In this document: piece by piece, positions 49,927 to 58,604 of the stretch
Position numbering within the stretch: the first letter of the stretch is position 1
Layout: each line of letters begins with the position of its first letter
NCBI RefSeq assembly: GCF_014697425.1
Contig: NZ_JACJRU010000009.1
Location: forward strand, 62,001 to 126,000
Length of the DNA: 64,000 nt
Reading direction: 5' to 3'
Source of the DNA: Nostoc sp. FACHB-110
Lineage (GTDB): Bacteria; Cyanobacteriota; Cyanobacteriia; Cyanobacteriales; Nostocaceae
Notes under the pieces: generated by a model
Seen by the model: only the letters and a program-made list of their open reading frames with translations
Databases searched by the model: none
Told to the model about the DNA's origin: nothing
Translations under genes and position numbers: made by a program

Positions 49927-52920
49927 ATGTCACCAGATAAAGAATTAGAAATCCAGATGCAATTTCTGGAAGAAGCAACAGATTACCTCAATACTTTAGA
50001 GGGAGTCTTGCTGGAAATCGACACCAGCCATCACATAGATTTAGAAAAAATTAATGGCGCACTCCGCGCTGCCCACTCAATTAAAGGTGGCGCGGCGATG
50101 ATGGGATTTCGGGTGTTAAGTGATTTAGCACACCGTTTAGAAGATGCTTTTAAGGTTCTCAAAACTAGAAAAAGCTCTCTAGAAATTGACCAACAATTGC
50201 AAAGTTTACTGCTTTCGGCAATTGATTGGATGCGCCAAATTGTGGATTTGTTATCGACAGAAAGTGTCATTGAAGAACAGTGGTTAACTAGTTTTTGTTA
50301 TCCAGTTTTTGACGAATTACATCAACGTTTAGGTGATCCTACACCGGAAGATGCGACCACAATGTTATCCCCAGAAGATGGGCAAAGTATTATTCCTTTA
50401 TTATTTGAAACTGAAGTCGAAGGTTGTTTGCAACGTTTAGAATCTGTTTTAGCAGATAGTCAACAGCCTTGTTTGCAAGAAGAAGTTGCTATTATGGCGG
50501 CGGAATTAGGCGGTTTAGGAGAAATGTTGCAATTGTCAGCGTTTACCCAACTGTGTGATTCTATCAAACGCTGCATCGAATTTGCTGCGCCAGAACGCGT
50601 TCCAGCAATTGCCCAGATAGCATTGCAAACATGGCGGCGATCGCAAGCTTTAGTATTAACCAATCAACTCGATAATTTACCAAGAGCAATTGAACTCAGT
50701 TCAGTTAATACTTCAACAAGTTATAACCAAATTGAGCCATTGTCAACTGCCGAAGCTATTGCTCAATTCCTCGCTACAGATAACGGTGTTAACCAAGAAA
50801 TAGAATTAGCAGCAATACCTGTTGTTCAGCAAGAAGAAGAAATATATGTTAGTAATTTTCTCCCTTTAGAAGCGGAGATTAATCATAACATTAATTCGGT
50901 TAGTTTGCCGGAAATTAACACAATCATTGCCGAACACAAAAACGAACCAATTAGTAACGGCAAAGACCGCGAACCTTCAGAAAATACAGTCCGAGTTCCT
51001 AGCAAACATCTAGAACAAATTAATGATTTGTTTAGCGAACTGATTGTTCAAAGAAATGGTCTACATTCACAACTGGAAAAATTACGCAAACTCTCCCGCC
51101 ATCTTAGCCAGAAGGTGCAAAATCTTGATAGAGAAAATCAAGAACTACGCATGGCATATAACAGAGTTATATCCGCAAATGCGCGCCAAAATAATGGCAT
51201 ATACCAAGACGAAAATCTAGCAGGAAATAATTCATTTTCAACTCAGCACTCTATAAACACTCAGCACTCTCTCGAAGAAATTAATTTGCGATCGCAAGAT
51301 ATAGTTGAAACAATTGTCCAGGTGCAAGAAGTCTCCACCGATATTCAATTAAGTGTAGACGATGCCGATTTAATTGCTCGCAAATTAAACAAAACATCCA
51401 AACAATTGCAAACAAAGCTCAATCAAGTGCGGATGCGGCCAATTTCCGAATTAGTGGAGCGTTTTCCTCGAGCTATCCGCGACTTAAATGTAGAATACGG
51501 TAAAAATGTCCAGTTAAAAATTGAAGGTGGGAATACTTTAATAGAACGTAGCATTTTAGAAGCATTAAATGACCCTTTAATGCACCTATTAAGAAATGCT
51601 TTTGATCATGGCATTGAAGAATCAGCCACACGCCGCAGCTTAGGTAAACCAGAACAAGGATTAATCGAAATTCACGCCACTCACCGCAGCAATCGGACAA
51701 TTATTACCATGCGCGATGATGGACGCGGTATTTCTTTAGAAAAAATTCGCTCTCGCGCGATCGCAATGGGTATAGATAGTTCATTATTAGAAAGTGCCAG
51801 TGACGATGAACTACTTTCGCTAATTTTTGAACCAGGGTTTAGCACCTCCGAAAAAGTCACCGCCTTATCTGGCCGTGGTGTGGGAATGGATGTGGTACGC
51901 AACAACCTCAAACTCGTGCGCGGTGATATCACAGTCGATACCGAACCTGGGGTTGGCACAACTTTTACCTTATCAGTACCGTTTACTCTTTCTGTGGCGA
52001 GGGTGCTGTTAGTCGAAACCAGTAAAATATTGCTGGCATTTCCTACAGATGTGGTCTCAGAAATATTTTTACTCCAGAGCGATCGCATTATCTCAATGGG
52101 AGGTGGCGAAGTTCTCAATTGGCAAGGTACAATGCTGCCATTGATTCGCCTGGGTCAATATCTGCAATTTAATTGTCCCCGCTATGACAGTCCCGAACTA
52201 GAAACTCCCGCCGCCATTAACGCTAGCAGCGTCTTAATAGTCAAAGGTAACAATCAAACCGTCGCTATCCAAGTAGACCGTTGCTGGGGTGAACAAGAAG
52301 TAGCCATCCGTCAAGTCGAAGGTAATATCCCCCTACCAGAAGGCTTTAGTAACTGTACAATTCTCGGTGATGGTCGAGTTGTTGCCTTAGTGAGTGCTAA
52401 CGAATTACTCTATTGGATTGCTACCAATCAAAATACCCCGAAAAACAATCAATTACCCTCAGTTAGGTTAAAAACACCGTTCCTGTTTGTTGACAGCGAA
52501 AAATTAGCAGCCTTACCTCCCAAATCAAAAGGCAAGATTTTAATTATTGATGACTCAATAAATGTTCGCCGTTTTTTAGCACTCACCTTAGAAAAAGGTG
52601 GTTATCAAGTAGAACAAGCAAAAGACGGCCAAGATGCCTTAGAAAAATTAGAAACCGGCTTGCAAATCGCTGCCGTAATTTGCGATATTGAAATGCCTCG
52701 TCTTGATGGTTACGGATTTTTAGGAAAAGTCAAAAACAGCGTTGATTTAAAAAATATACCCGTAGCAATGTTAACATCGCGCAGTAGCGATAAACACCGA
52801 CAGATGGCTATGCAGCTAGGCGCGGAAGCATATTTTTCTAAGCCTTACAACGAGCAAGAGTTACTCCACACTCTAGAAGAACTCATTGGTAATGTAGCAG
52901 AAACAGCCGCCTCTAATTAA
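49927..52920 (+). CDS. CheA-type hybrid histidine kinase (Hpt-HATPase-CheW-REC), 997 aa
   Basis: The N-terminal Hpt domain has phosphoacceptor His50 in LRAAHSIKGGAAMMG. After a long linker come a dimerisation region, an ATPase core (LMHLLRNAFDHGIEE, MRDDGRGISLEKIR, SGRGVGMDVVRNNL), a CheW domain (about 690-830) and a C-terminal receiver with Asp in VICDIEMPRLDGYG. This is the PixL/HmpE/PilL type kinase. It ends the five-gene cluster. Confidence 0.9.
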   Translation: MSPDKELEIQMQFLEEATDYLNTLEGVLLEIDTSHHIDLEKINGALRAAHSIKGGAAMMGFRVLSDLAHRLEDAFKVLKTRKSSLEIDQQLQSLLLSAIDWMRQIVDLLSTESVIEEQWLTSFCYPVFDELHQRLGDPTPEDATTMLSPEDGQSIIPLLFETEVEGCLQRLESVLADSQQPCLQEEVAIMAAELGGLGEMLQLSAFTQLCDSIKRCIEFAAPERVPAIAQIALQTWRRSQALVLTNQLDNLPRAIELSSVNTSTSYNQIEPLSTAEAIAQFLATDNGVNQEIELAAIPVVQQEEEIYVSNFLPLEAEINHNINSVSLPEINTIIAEHKNEPISNGKDREPSENTVRVPSKHLEQINDLFSELIVQRNGLHSQLEKLRKLSRHLSQKVQNLDRENQELRMAYNRVISANARQNNGIYQDENLAGNNSFSTQHSINTQHSLEEINLRSQDIVETIVQVQEVSTDIQLSVDDADLIARKLNKTSKQLQTKLNQVRMRPISELVERFPRAIRDLNVEYGKNVQLKIEGGNTLIERSILEALNDPLMHLLRNAFDHGIEESATRRSLGKPEQGLIEIHATHRSNRTIITMRDDGRGISLEKIRSRAIAMGIDSSLLESASDDELLSLIFEPGFSTSEKVTALSGRGVGMDVVRNNLKLVRGDITVDTEPGVGTTFTLSVPFTLSVARVLLVETSKILLAFPTDVVSEIFLLQSDRIISMGGGEVLNWQGTMLPLIRLGQYLQFNCPRYDSPELETPAAINASSVLIVKGNNQTVAIQVDRCWGEQEVAIRQVEGNIPLPEGFSNCTILGDGRVVALVSANELLYWIATNQNTPKNNQLPSVRLKTPFLFVDSEKLAALPPKSKGKILIIDDSINVRRFLALTLEKGGYQVEQAKDGQDALEKLETGLQIAAVICDIEMPRLDGYGFLGKVKNSVDLKNIPVAMLTSRSSDKHRQMAMQLGAEAYFSKPYNEQELLHTLEELIGNVAETAASN

Positions 52921-53110
52921 ATCGACAACCTACTGTCTTGCCATTTTCCGGCATTGCTGATTAGTGGGATGTTTTTTGTTTCGCGCAAAGGCAAGGCAGC
53001 GCGTTGGGCGGCTCTGCCGACTTGAAGCGACTGCCGCGCAAAGGCGCGAAGAATCAATATTTTATTTTTGTTAAACATCTCAATTCATCCCGCATTTATG
53101 CAACGCCCCA

Positions 53111-53135
53111 TTTTCCCAGCGGATGGCTGGGAAAA
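53111..53135. terminator. Perfect 10-bp stem hairpin
   Basis: TTTTCCCAGC and GCTGGGAAAA pair fully around a GGATG loop, about 190 bp after the CheA-type gene. It is a likely transcription terminator of the taxis cluster, or a repeat-element hairpin. Confidence 0.65.
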
Positions 53136-53203
53136 CTTATTTATATGAATATCGTTAAGATGCATAATACATTACTAGTAAGCTGTTAGATATACAGCAG
53201 AAT

Positions 53204-53226
53204 TCAGGAGTCAGGAGTCAGAATTC
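53204..53226. repeat. Tandem heptamer repeat (CAGGAGT)
   Basis: CAGGAGT occurs twice in tandem and is flanked by AATT and CAGAATT, a typical STRR. Confidence 0.7.
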
Positions 53227-53587
53227 CAGGGTAAATACTCTCTATACCTAGCTTGGAGGATTAAATTTTGTACTTCACTTAGTTGAAATATGCTGTGAGT
53301 AGAACAGTTTTCACCTATATTTCAACTACGATATTCGGGAAGACAGATCACCATAATTAAATCTCTAGCGTTGTTTTTACTAGAAAAAAGTTATGTTTGT
53401 TACATTTTTTGCAAGATAGTTAGTTTAAATTTAATACCAACTTTATTGGTATAATTTTTGCTGCATTCTTCCTTCGTTAACATGGTTTCGTAATCCATGT
53501 ATCTGTGCTTACTTTGTCTTTAAAGTAGATGTGGTAAAGTGTCTAATCTACTAATTAGTGATAAACTTCTACAAATCTAATCTCAGT

Positions 53588-53878
53588 ATGGCAGAGCAAT
53601 CAGATTTTTTATCGAATTTATCCGATTTTCTGTATCCACGTAGTTGCTATTATGGTCAGTTTAGACCGGAATATTTAGTTTTTAATGCTAACTTACAAGA
53701 GTTCGCTCAACGAGTCAGCTACATCAGTAATCTACAAACAAATGGCAAGCTTTCCCCAGAAGAAGCTTATCAGCAAATTAAGGCTTTATGGAAACAGTTG
53801 AAACGTGCTAGAAAACAACTGGAAATTAATCCTTTATTGGATAGAAATAGTTCTGAAGAAATCGATATCAGAGACTAG
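53588..53878 (+). CDS. Conserved small cyanobacterial protein, 96 aa
   Basis: From ATG 53588 (MAEQSDFLSNLSDFLYPRSC) the protein carries YYGQFRPEYLVFNANLQEFA and KLSPEEAYQQIKALWKQLKR, a family I recall as conserved in cyanobacteria without known function. It is short, helical and soluble. Confidence 0.65.
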   Translation: MAEQSDFLSNLSDFLYPRSCYYGQFRPEYLVFNANLQEFAQRVSYISNLQTNGKLSPEEAYQQIKALWKQLKRARKQLEINPLLDRNSSEEIDIRD

Positions 53879-54024
53879 GAACTAAAGGCTAGGGAATAGA
53901 GACGAATATTTCTTAATCTGCGTTTTTCTACTCAGTTATTCACCAGAAAATTTTCCAAATCAACATGAGAAAGTCTCTTCTCTAACCTCTAGTCAATAGT
54001 CTTTATTTCAACTCAAGGCTAATC

Positions 54025-54606
54025 TTATCCCAAATAACTAGGTTCTTTACCAGATGTCCATTTAATATTGCATCCAACACTCGGCTTTTGTTCGTTTGTA
54101 ATCGATTTACCAGCTAATATCGCCTCAATAGCAGCGCGTAAATCTGCACCTGTTACTGGTTTACCATTACTGGGACGGCTATCATCAAGCTGTCCACGAT
54201 ACACAAGTTTAAGTTCTGCATCAAATAAGAAAAAATCAGGAGTACAAGCTGCTGTATAAGCTTTTGCTGTCTCTTGAGTTTCGTCATAACATAGAGGAAA
54301 TTGAAAATCTAATTCTGTGGCCATGACTTTTAATGAGTCTGGTGCATCATCAGGATAATTTTTCGCATCGTTGGCACTGATAGCCACAATTCCTAAATTA
54401 CTATTTGTATAATCTTTGCCTAATTGTGATAATTCTCGTTGGATATGTTTAACAAATGGACAATGCCGACAAATAAACATTACTAACAGTGCTTTTTTAT
54501 CTGTAAAACTAGCAAGAGAAATTTCCTCACCAGATACTACTTCTGGTAGATGAAAATTTGGTGCTTGAGTGCCTAAAGACAACATTGTTGAAGTAGTTAA
54601 AGCCAT
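54025..54606 (-). CDS. Thioredoxin-fold/peroxiredoxin-like protein, 193 aa
   Basis: The fold begins LGTQAPNFHLPEVVSGEEIS, and the redox site is ICRHCPFVKHI (CxxC) near residues 46-49. A later PDFFLFDAELKLVYRGQLDD matches the AhpC/TSA-like family that acts as a redox or antioxidant protein. It is cytoplasmic. The upstream hairpin separates it from the Hli gene. Confidence 0.82.
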   Translation of the reverse strand: MALTTSTMLSLGTQAPNFHLPEVVSGEEISLASFTDKKALLVMFICRHCPFVKHIQRELSQLGKDYTNSNLGIVAISANDAKNYPDDAPDSLKVMATELDFQFPLCYDETQETAKAYTAACTPDFFLFDAELKLVYRGQLDDSRPSNGKPVTGADLRAAIEAILAGKSITNEQKPSVGCNIKWTSGKEPSYLG

Positions 54607-54656
54607 AATTCACCTACAACTTTTAACCAGAAAAATACCATAAAATTCCTATAAAT

Positions 54657-54684
54657 ATAGAGGCAGGAAATTTCCCGCCTCTAT
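54657..54684 (-). terminator. Hairpin terminator after the hli gene
   Basis: ATAGAGGC and GCCTCTAT form an 8-bp stem, with GG/CC pairs after a mismatch and an AAATTT loop. It stands between the hli gene and the thioredoxin-like gene, both leftward. Confidence 0.7.
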
Positions 54685-54722
54685 GAATGTGTGAAAAAAA
54701 TTGCGTTTTTAAAATTTAATTG

Positions 54723-54938
54723 TTACAGGCCGGTTAACAAACCAAAAATGCCATGTCCTGTTAATACTTCTAATACTATGAGCGAGATAAACCCAATCAT
54801 TGCTAAACGACCATTGAGCAGTTCTGCATAGGCTGTGAATCCAGTGCGATCGCCTTGTTCATCTACATAAACTCTCGGCTCAACTGCAAAGTTATTCATT
54901 TTGCCCTGATCATCAACAATAGCACCATTACTACGCAT
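54723..54938 (-). CDS. hli: High-light-inducible protein (HLIP/SCP, one-helix), 71 aa
   Basis: The C-terminal helix AELLNGRLAMIGFISLIVLE carries the ExxNGRxAMxGF chlorophyll-binding signature of the light-harvesting-like family, with one membrane helix at about 43-66. Such proteins bind chlorophyll and carotenoid at the thylakoid and protect photosystem assembly under light stress. Confidence 0.9.
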   Translation of the reverse strand: MRSNGAIVDDQGKMNNFAVEPRVYVDEQGDRTGFTAYAELLNGRLAMIGFISLIVLEVLTGHGIFGLLTGL

Positions 54939-55098
54939 GAAAATTTCCCCACTTGCTTTCGCCTGTTAAGAATTGTAACAGTAAAAATAAACTTTTGTAA
55001 AGTATATGAGTCTGCCGAAAGATATATCATGAGGGATTGAGTTTTGAGCCGTGTTCCACAAACAGGCTATAATCCTCATTCCCCATCAGAGAAAGACC

Positions 55099-56754
55099 AT
55101 GCAGCGATTCCGAGTAGAGGTTATTGCCAAAACACCAAACCCGCAGCAAGTAATTTATGCTGCAATGCACCAGGACTATACCGACGCGTTTGTGGTTGAT
55201 GAGCGAGACTCATGGCCCTCGGAATCACAATGCGGCGAAGTCATCGTCAAGCGACTATTAGCAGGCGAACGAGGTCACTACGGGCCGCTAGAACATCCGC
55301 AAATTGTGTTTAACTGCGGTTATTTTCCTCACAGCGTTATGCAACAAGCGCGTACACATAGAGTAGGTGTATCTTTTGATGTTCAGTGTTTGTCAGCTAA
55401 TACTGAAATTACTTTCGTGAACTGTAAAGGCGAAGCTAACCAAAAATTGAAAAAAACTATCGGAGAGTTATACGATCTCTGGACTAACGGGGAAAAAGCA
55501 ATTCGTCTAAGGTCAATTCGCGGTAGAAATGGAGAATTACCCGGAGAATATCGACGCGACTGTAAAAAACGTCTTCGTAGAATGCACTTACGAGTACTTA
55601 ATGAAGAAACTGGCTTGTTTGAAGTTGGACATATTCAGGATGTGATGTGCAGTGGAATTCAGCCAGTCTATCGATTAACTTTAGAAGATGGAAAGACTCT
55701 AGATTGTACTGTTAATCATCGTTTATTTACCTCAGAAGGCTGGCAGACAATGGGCGATGCTGTTGGCTTAGTTACCAATGATGATGGCAGTGTAGTCAAA
55801 ATGACTAAACAATGTAATTTGATGTGTAATGGTCTGACAGTTGTAGGTAAAGGGCTTTACACGAGTAGAGAATGGCTGGAAACTCAAATTTCAAAAGGAT
55901 TATCAACATTAGAAATTGCACAATTATCAGAATGTTCTGTTAACACTGTTAGAAGTTGGGCTGCTAGATATGGATTATCTTTAAATCACAAAGATAGTCA
56001 ATTTCCTAAAGAACACAAGCCTTGGAACTACAACCCTGATCAGTCACTGGCATACGACTTTAATAATCTAGTGACTGTATGTAAGAATTGCCATGAAGAT
56101 ATTCATCAAAATAATCAAGAAGCTGAATTTGCTCAATCTTATAACCCAGTCATAGACACTGAGAATTGGCAGGCTAAACCAAAATCAGTCGGCAAAAAGT
56201 TACGGGCGCATCCTGTTAAAGTTAAGGATTTAGAATACCTGGGACAACAAATGACCTACGACTTAGAAGTTGAAGGTGATTGGCATAATTTTGTCGCTAA
56301 TGGTGTAGTTGTTCACAATTCATTTAGGTATACTGGCAATCAGTTTATACAAGTATTGGAAGGTAAGAAAGATATAGAAGATGTCTTTTACCTGCGGCCT
56401 GTCGGACATTACACAGATAGACAAGGCAAAAAATATTACTACTCTCCTGAGCAACGCGCGGCAGATTTAGAATGGTGTCGGGAAGCAGCGAAGCGATATG
56501 CAGATAAATTCCAATCTGGGATGTCTGAGGAACATGCTAGAGGGATAGTGCCGTTTGATTATCGCCAACACTTTGTAGTTAGCTTCAATGTGCGGTCATT
56601 TTTACATTTTTGCGACCTGAGAAATAAAAAAGATGCTCAATTAGAAATTCAAAAGCTGTGCGAATTAATGTGGCCACATTTTGCAGAGTGGGCGCCAGCC
56701 ATCGCCATCTGGTATGAAAAGCAGCGTTTAGGCAAAGCTAGATTAGCACCTTAA
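55099..56754 (+). CDS. thyX: Flavin-dependent thymidylate synthase ThyX interrupted by an intein
   Basis: I chose ATG 55099 (MQRFRVEVIAKTPNPQQVIY) with a GAGAAAGA-type leader; an upstream Met at 55051 is less likely. The ThyX signature ARTHRVGVSFDVQ is split from its continuation SFRYTGNQ by a 311-residue intein (55387-56319). After splicing a ThyX of about 240 residues remains, which makes dTMP from dUMP with FAD and methylenetetrahydrofolate. The C-terminal half (GMSEEHARGIVPFDYRQHFV) is normal. Confidence 0.93.
   Translation: MQRFRVEVIAKTPNPQQVIYAAMHQDYTDAFVVDERDSWPSESQCGEVIVKRLLAGERGHYGPLEHPQIVFNCGYFPHSVMQQARTHRVGVSFDVQCLSANTEITFVNCKGEANQKLKKTIGELYDLWTNGEKAIRLRSIRGRNGELPGEYRRDCKKRLRRMHLRVLNEETGLFEVGHIQDVMCSGIQPVYRLTLEDGKTLDCTVNHRLFTSEGWQTMGDAVGLVTNDDGSVVKMTKQCNLMCNGLTVVGKGLYTSREWLETQISKGLSTLEIAQLSECSVNTVRSWAARYGLSLNHKDSQFPKEHKPWNYNPDQSLAYDFNNLVTVCKNCHEDIHQNNQEAEFAQSYNPVIDTENWQAKPKSVGKKLRAHPVKVKDLEYLGQQMTYDLEVEGDWHNFVANGVVVHNSFRYTGNQFIQVLEGKKDIEDVFYLRPVGHYTDRQGKKYYYSPEQRAADLEWCREAAKRYADKFQSGMSEEHARGIVPFDYRQHFVVSFNVRSFLHFCDLRNKKDAQLEIQKLCELMWPHFAEWAPAIAIWYEKQRLGKARLAP
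55387..56319 (+). other. Intein in ThyX (Cys1 ... Asn311), homing endonuclease apparently inactivated
   Basis: The intein begins CLSANTEITF and ends VANGVVVHN, followed by extein Ser, so splicing residues Cys1, the terminal His-Asn and Ser+1 are intact. A partial HNH domain remains (FNNLVTVCKNCHEDIHQN), but the preceding Cys pair and His-His part that should bind metal and cut DNA are missing between about KPWNYN and PDQSLAYDF. It should splice but not home. The insertion point lies in the most conserved ThyX motif. Confidence 0.88.
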
Positions 56755-56768
56755 AACTAGGGGTGTAG

Positions 56769-56803
56769 GGGTGTAAGGGGAAGAATTTTACTCCCTTACA
56801 CCC
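56769..56803. terminator. Heptamer-derived hairpin between convergent genes
   Basis: GGGTGTAAGGG and CCCTTACACCC form a perfect 11-bp stem between the thyX and ycf45 stops; the GGGTGTA units belong to the same repeat family as at 10814 and 44625. Confidence 0.8.
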
Positions 56804-56810
56804 ATCTTAA

Positions 56811-58553
56811 TTACGCCGGATAAATCCTTAAGCGACGATTAGGTTCTTCGCCGAAGCTATGGGATTTGAGGCGATAGTGTTCTACCAACTCATGCTGCAT
56901 TTTGCGGACTTGGGGAGAACGGGGCAGTAACTCCACGGGCTGTCCTTTGGGAATGACAATTTGCTCGACAGCAAGTCTGGCTTCTTCTAGGGCATCAATT
57001 TCGTCATCACTACCACTGTGCAAGAAAAGTTGCAATTCGCGGTCATCAGCGATTTCTGGGTCGTCGATGTTAAGCAAGCGTCTCAAACCACGGGTAATTT
57101 GCGGAATGGTGCTAGCTTTAATCATGTGGATAGGTACATGACGGGCTTTGGCCATTTGCCTCAATTTAGCGTGGTTTTTGACGTGCGATCGCAACGCTAA
57201 AATTGCATCTGCACTATCAATGTCTTTTGTCAAGACTACAGGCAACGTCAACACATTAATTACCTGTTCTAGTTGGTGACGGCTGACTCCATAAGGGTAA
57301 ACGTGCAACGGCAAATCTTCACCGTTTGGCCCAGCATTCTTGCTAGCAGCAAAATCAATGGTGTCTGAGTAGTTAAAAGATTCATCCAGCAAGCGTTCAA
57401 ACTCGCTTTGTCCAACCTTTTCTCGCTCTAAAGTTAATGGTGGCAAAGCTACCATTTGTCCTGATGAGCGCCAACCGCCAGATGTGCGTCCCGAGGAGAA
57501 AGAATCTTCCCCACCGCTGGCTAATTGCTGTCCACCGCCACGGCCATTGACCACCGATAGCTGCCGAGTAATAGCGACTTTGCCGTTATCGTCCACAGTG
57601 CGCGTTTGTGGGCTTGGTTGTCTGCCGCGCAATAAAGTGTCTACCGTGTCAGCAACACTTTCATGGACTACCCAACGCTGTCGTTCTAACATTTCTACAG
57701 CAATCTCGAAGGTGGGAGGTGCTTTGCGTTCTAACACCGTCTTTTGCGAACCGCGCCTTCTTGCCTCATCGTCTCCCAAGGTCACAGCCTGAATCCCCCC
57801 AACCAAATCAGACAGGGTAGGGTTTTTAATCAGGTTTTCAATTTGGTTCCCGTGCGCCGTACCTACTAATTGCACACCGCGTTCGGCAATAGTACGAGCT
57901 GCTAAGGCTTCCAGTTCTGTGCCAATTTCATCAATAACAATGACTTCTGGCATATGGTTTTCCACTGCCTCAATCATGACTTGATGCTGAAGTTCTGGAT
58001 GAGCTACTTGCATTCGTCTAGCGCGGCCAATGGCAGGGTGGGCAACATCACCATCCCCAGCGATTTCGTTGGATGTGTCAATAATGACCACTCGCTTATG
58101 CAGATCATCCGCTAACACACGGGCGATTTCCCGGAGGGCGGTAGTTTTACCTACACCTGGACGACCCAGCATGAGGATGGATTTACCAGTTTCTACCAAA
58201 TCACGGATCATCCCAATAGTGCCGAATATGGCACGGCCGACACGACAGGTTAAGCCAATAATTTTGCCATTGCGGTTGCGGATAGCACTGATGCGATGCA
58301 AAGTTTGCTCAATTCCTGCTCGATTATCTCCGCCAAAGGTTCCGACTCGCTGAATACAATCATCAATTTGTGCTTGAGTTACGGGTGTTTCGCTCAGATA
58401 CTCAGCTTGATTAGGAAAGCGAGCTTCTGGGCGACGACCCAAATCCAAGACCACTTCCACTAAACTATCTCGTTGAGGATGACTTTCTAGAACTTGTCGC
58501 AAGTCTTGGGGCAAGATGTCTAATAACTTTTGGAGATCGTCTTTAATCGTCAT
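56811..58553 (-). CDS. ycf45: Ycf45-type AAA ATPase with R3H domain, 580 aa
   Basis: The P-loop GRPGVGKTTALREIA and the Walker B region VIVIDEIGTE are followed by IAERGVQLVGTAHG, as in SpoIIIAA-like/Ycf45 ATPases. The C-terminal region (VRKMQHELVEHYRLKSHSFG) is an R3H single-strand nucleic-acid-binding domain. The plastid homologue is ycf45. Its function is not established. It lies 51 bp downstream of ldpA, so the two may be co-transcribed. Confidence 0.85.
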   Translation of the reverse strand: MTIKDDLQKLLDILPQDLRQVLESHPQRDSLVEVVLDLGRRPEARFPNQAEYLSETPVTQAQIDDCIQRVGTFGGDNRAGIEQTLHRISAIRNRNGKIIGLTCRVGRAIFGTIGMIRDLVETGKSILMLGRPGVGKTTALREIARVLADDLHKRVVIIDTSNEIAGDGDVAHPAIGRARRMQVAHPELQHQVMIEAVENHMPEVIVIDEIGTELEALAARTIAERGVQLVGTAHGNQIENLIKNPTLSDLVGGIQAVTLGDDEARRRGSQKTVLERKAPPTFEIAVEMLERQRWVVHESVADTVDTLLRGRQPSPQTRTVDDNGKVAITRQLSVVNGRGGGQQLASGGEDSFSSGRTSGGWRSSGQMVALPPLTLEREKVGQSEFERLLDESFNYSDTIDFAASKNAGPNGEDLPLHVYPYGVSRHQLEQVINVLTLPVVLTKDIDSADAILALRSHVKNHAKLRQMAKARHVPIHMIKASTIPQITRGLRRLLNIDDPEIADDRELQLFLHSGSDDEIDALEEARLAVEQIVIPKGQPVELLPRSPQVRKMQHELVEHYRLKSHSFGEEPNRRLRIYPA

Positions 58554-58604
58554 GCTTTCTAATGTGACGTTTTGAGAGATAACGAACGAGCGATTACGCT
58601 CCTG

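Larger units (their letters stand above)
52921..53587. other. 0.67-kb intergenic region with repeats
   Basis: No convincing gene. It contains GC-rich dispersed-repeat sequence at about 52978-53060 with CGCGCAAAGGC twice, a strong hairpin at 53111-53135 and a heptamer repeat at 53204-53226. The remainder is AT-rich. Confidence 0.65.

Noticed and set aside
53004..53189. 61-aa reading frame after the CheA-type gene
   Set aside because: It is built from a GC-rich dispersed repeat and a hairpin; no ribosome site or family resemblance.
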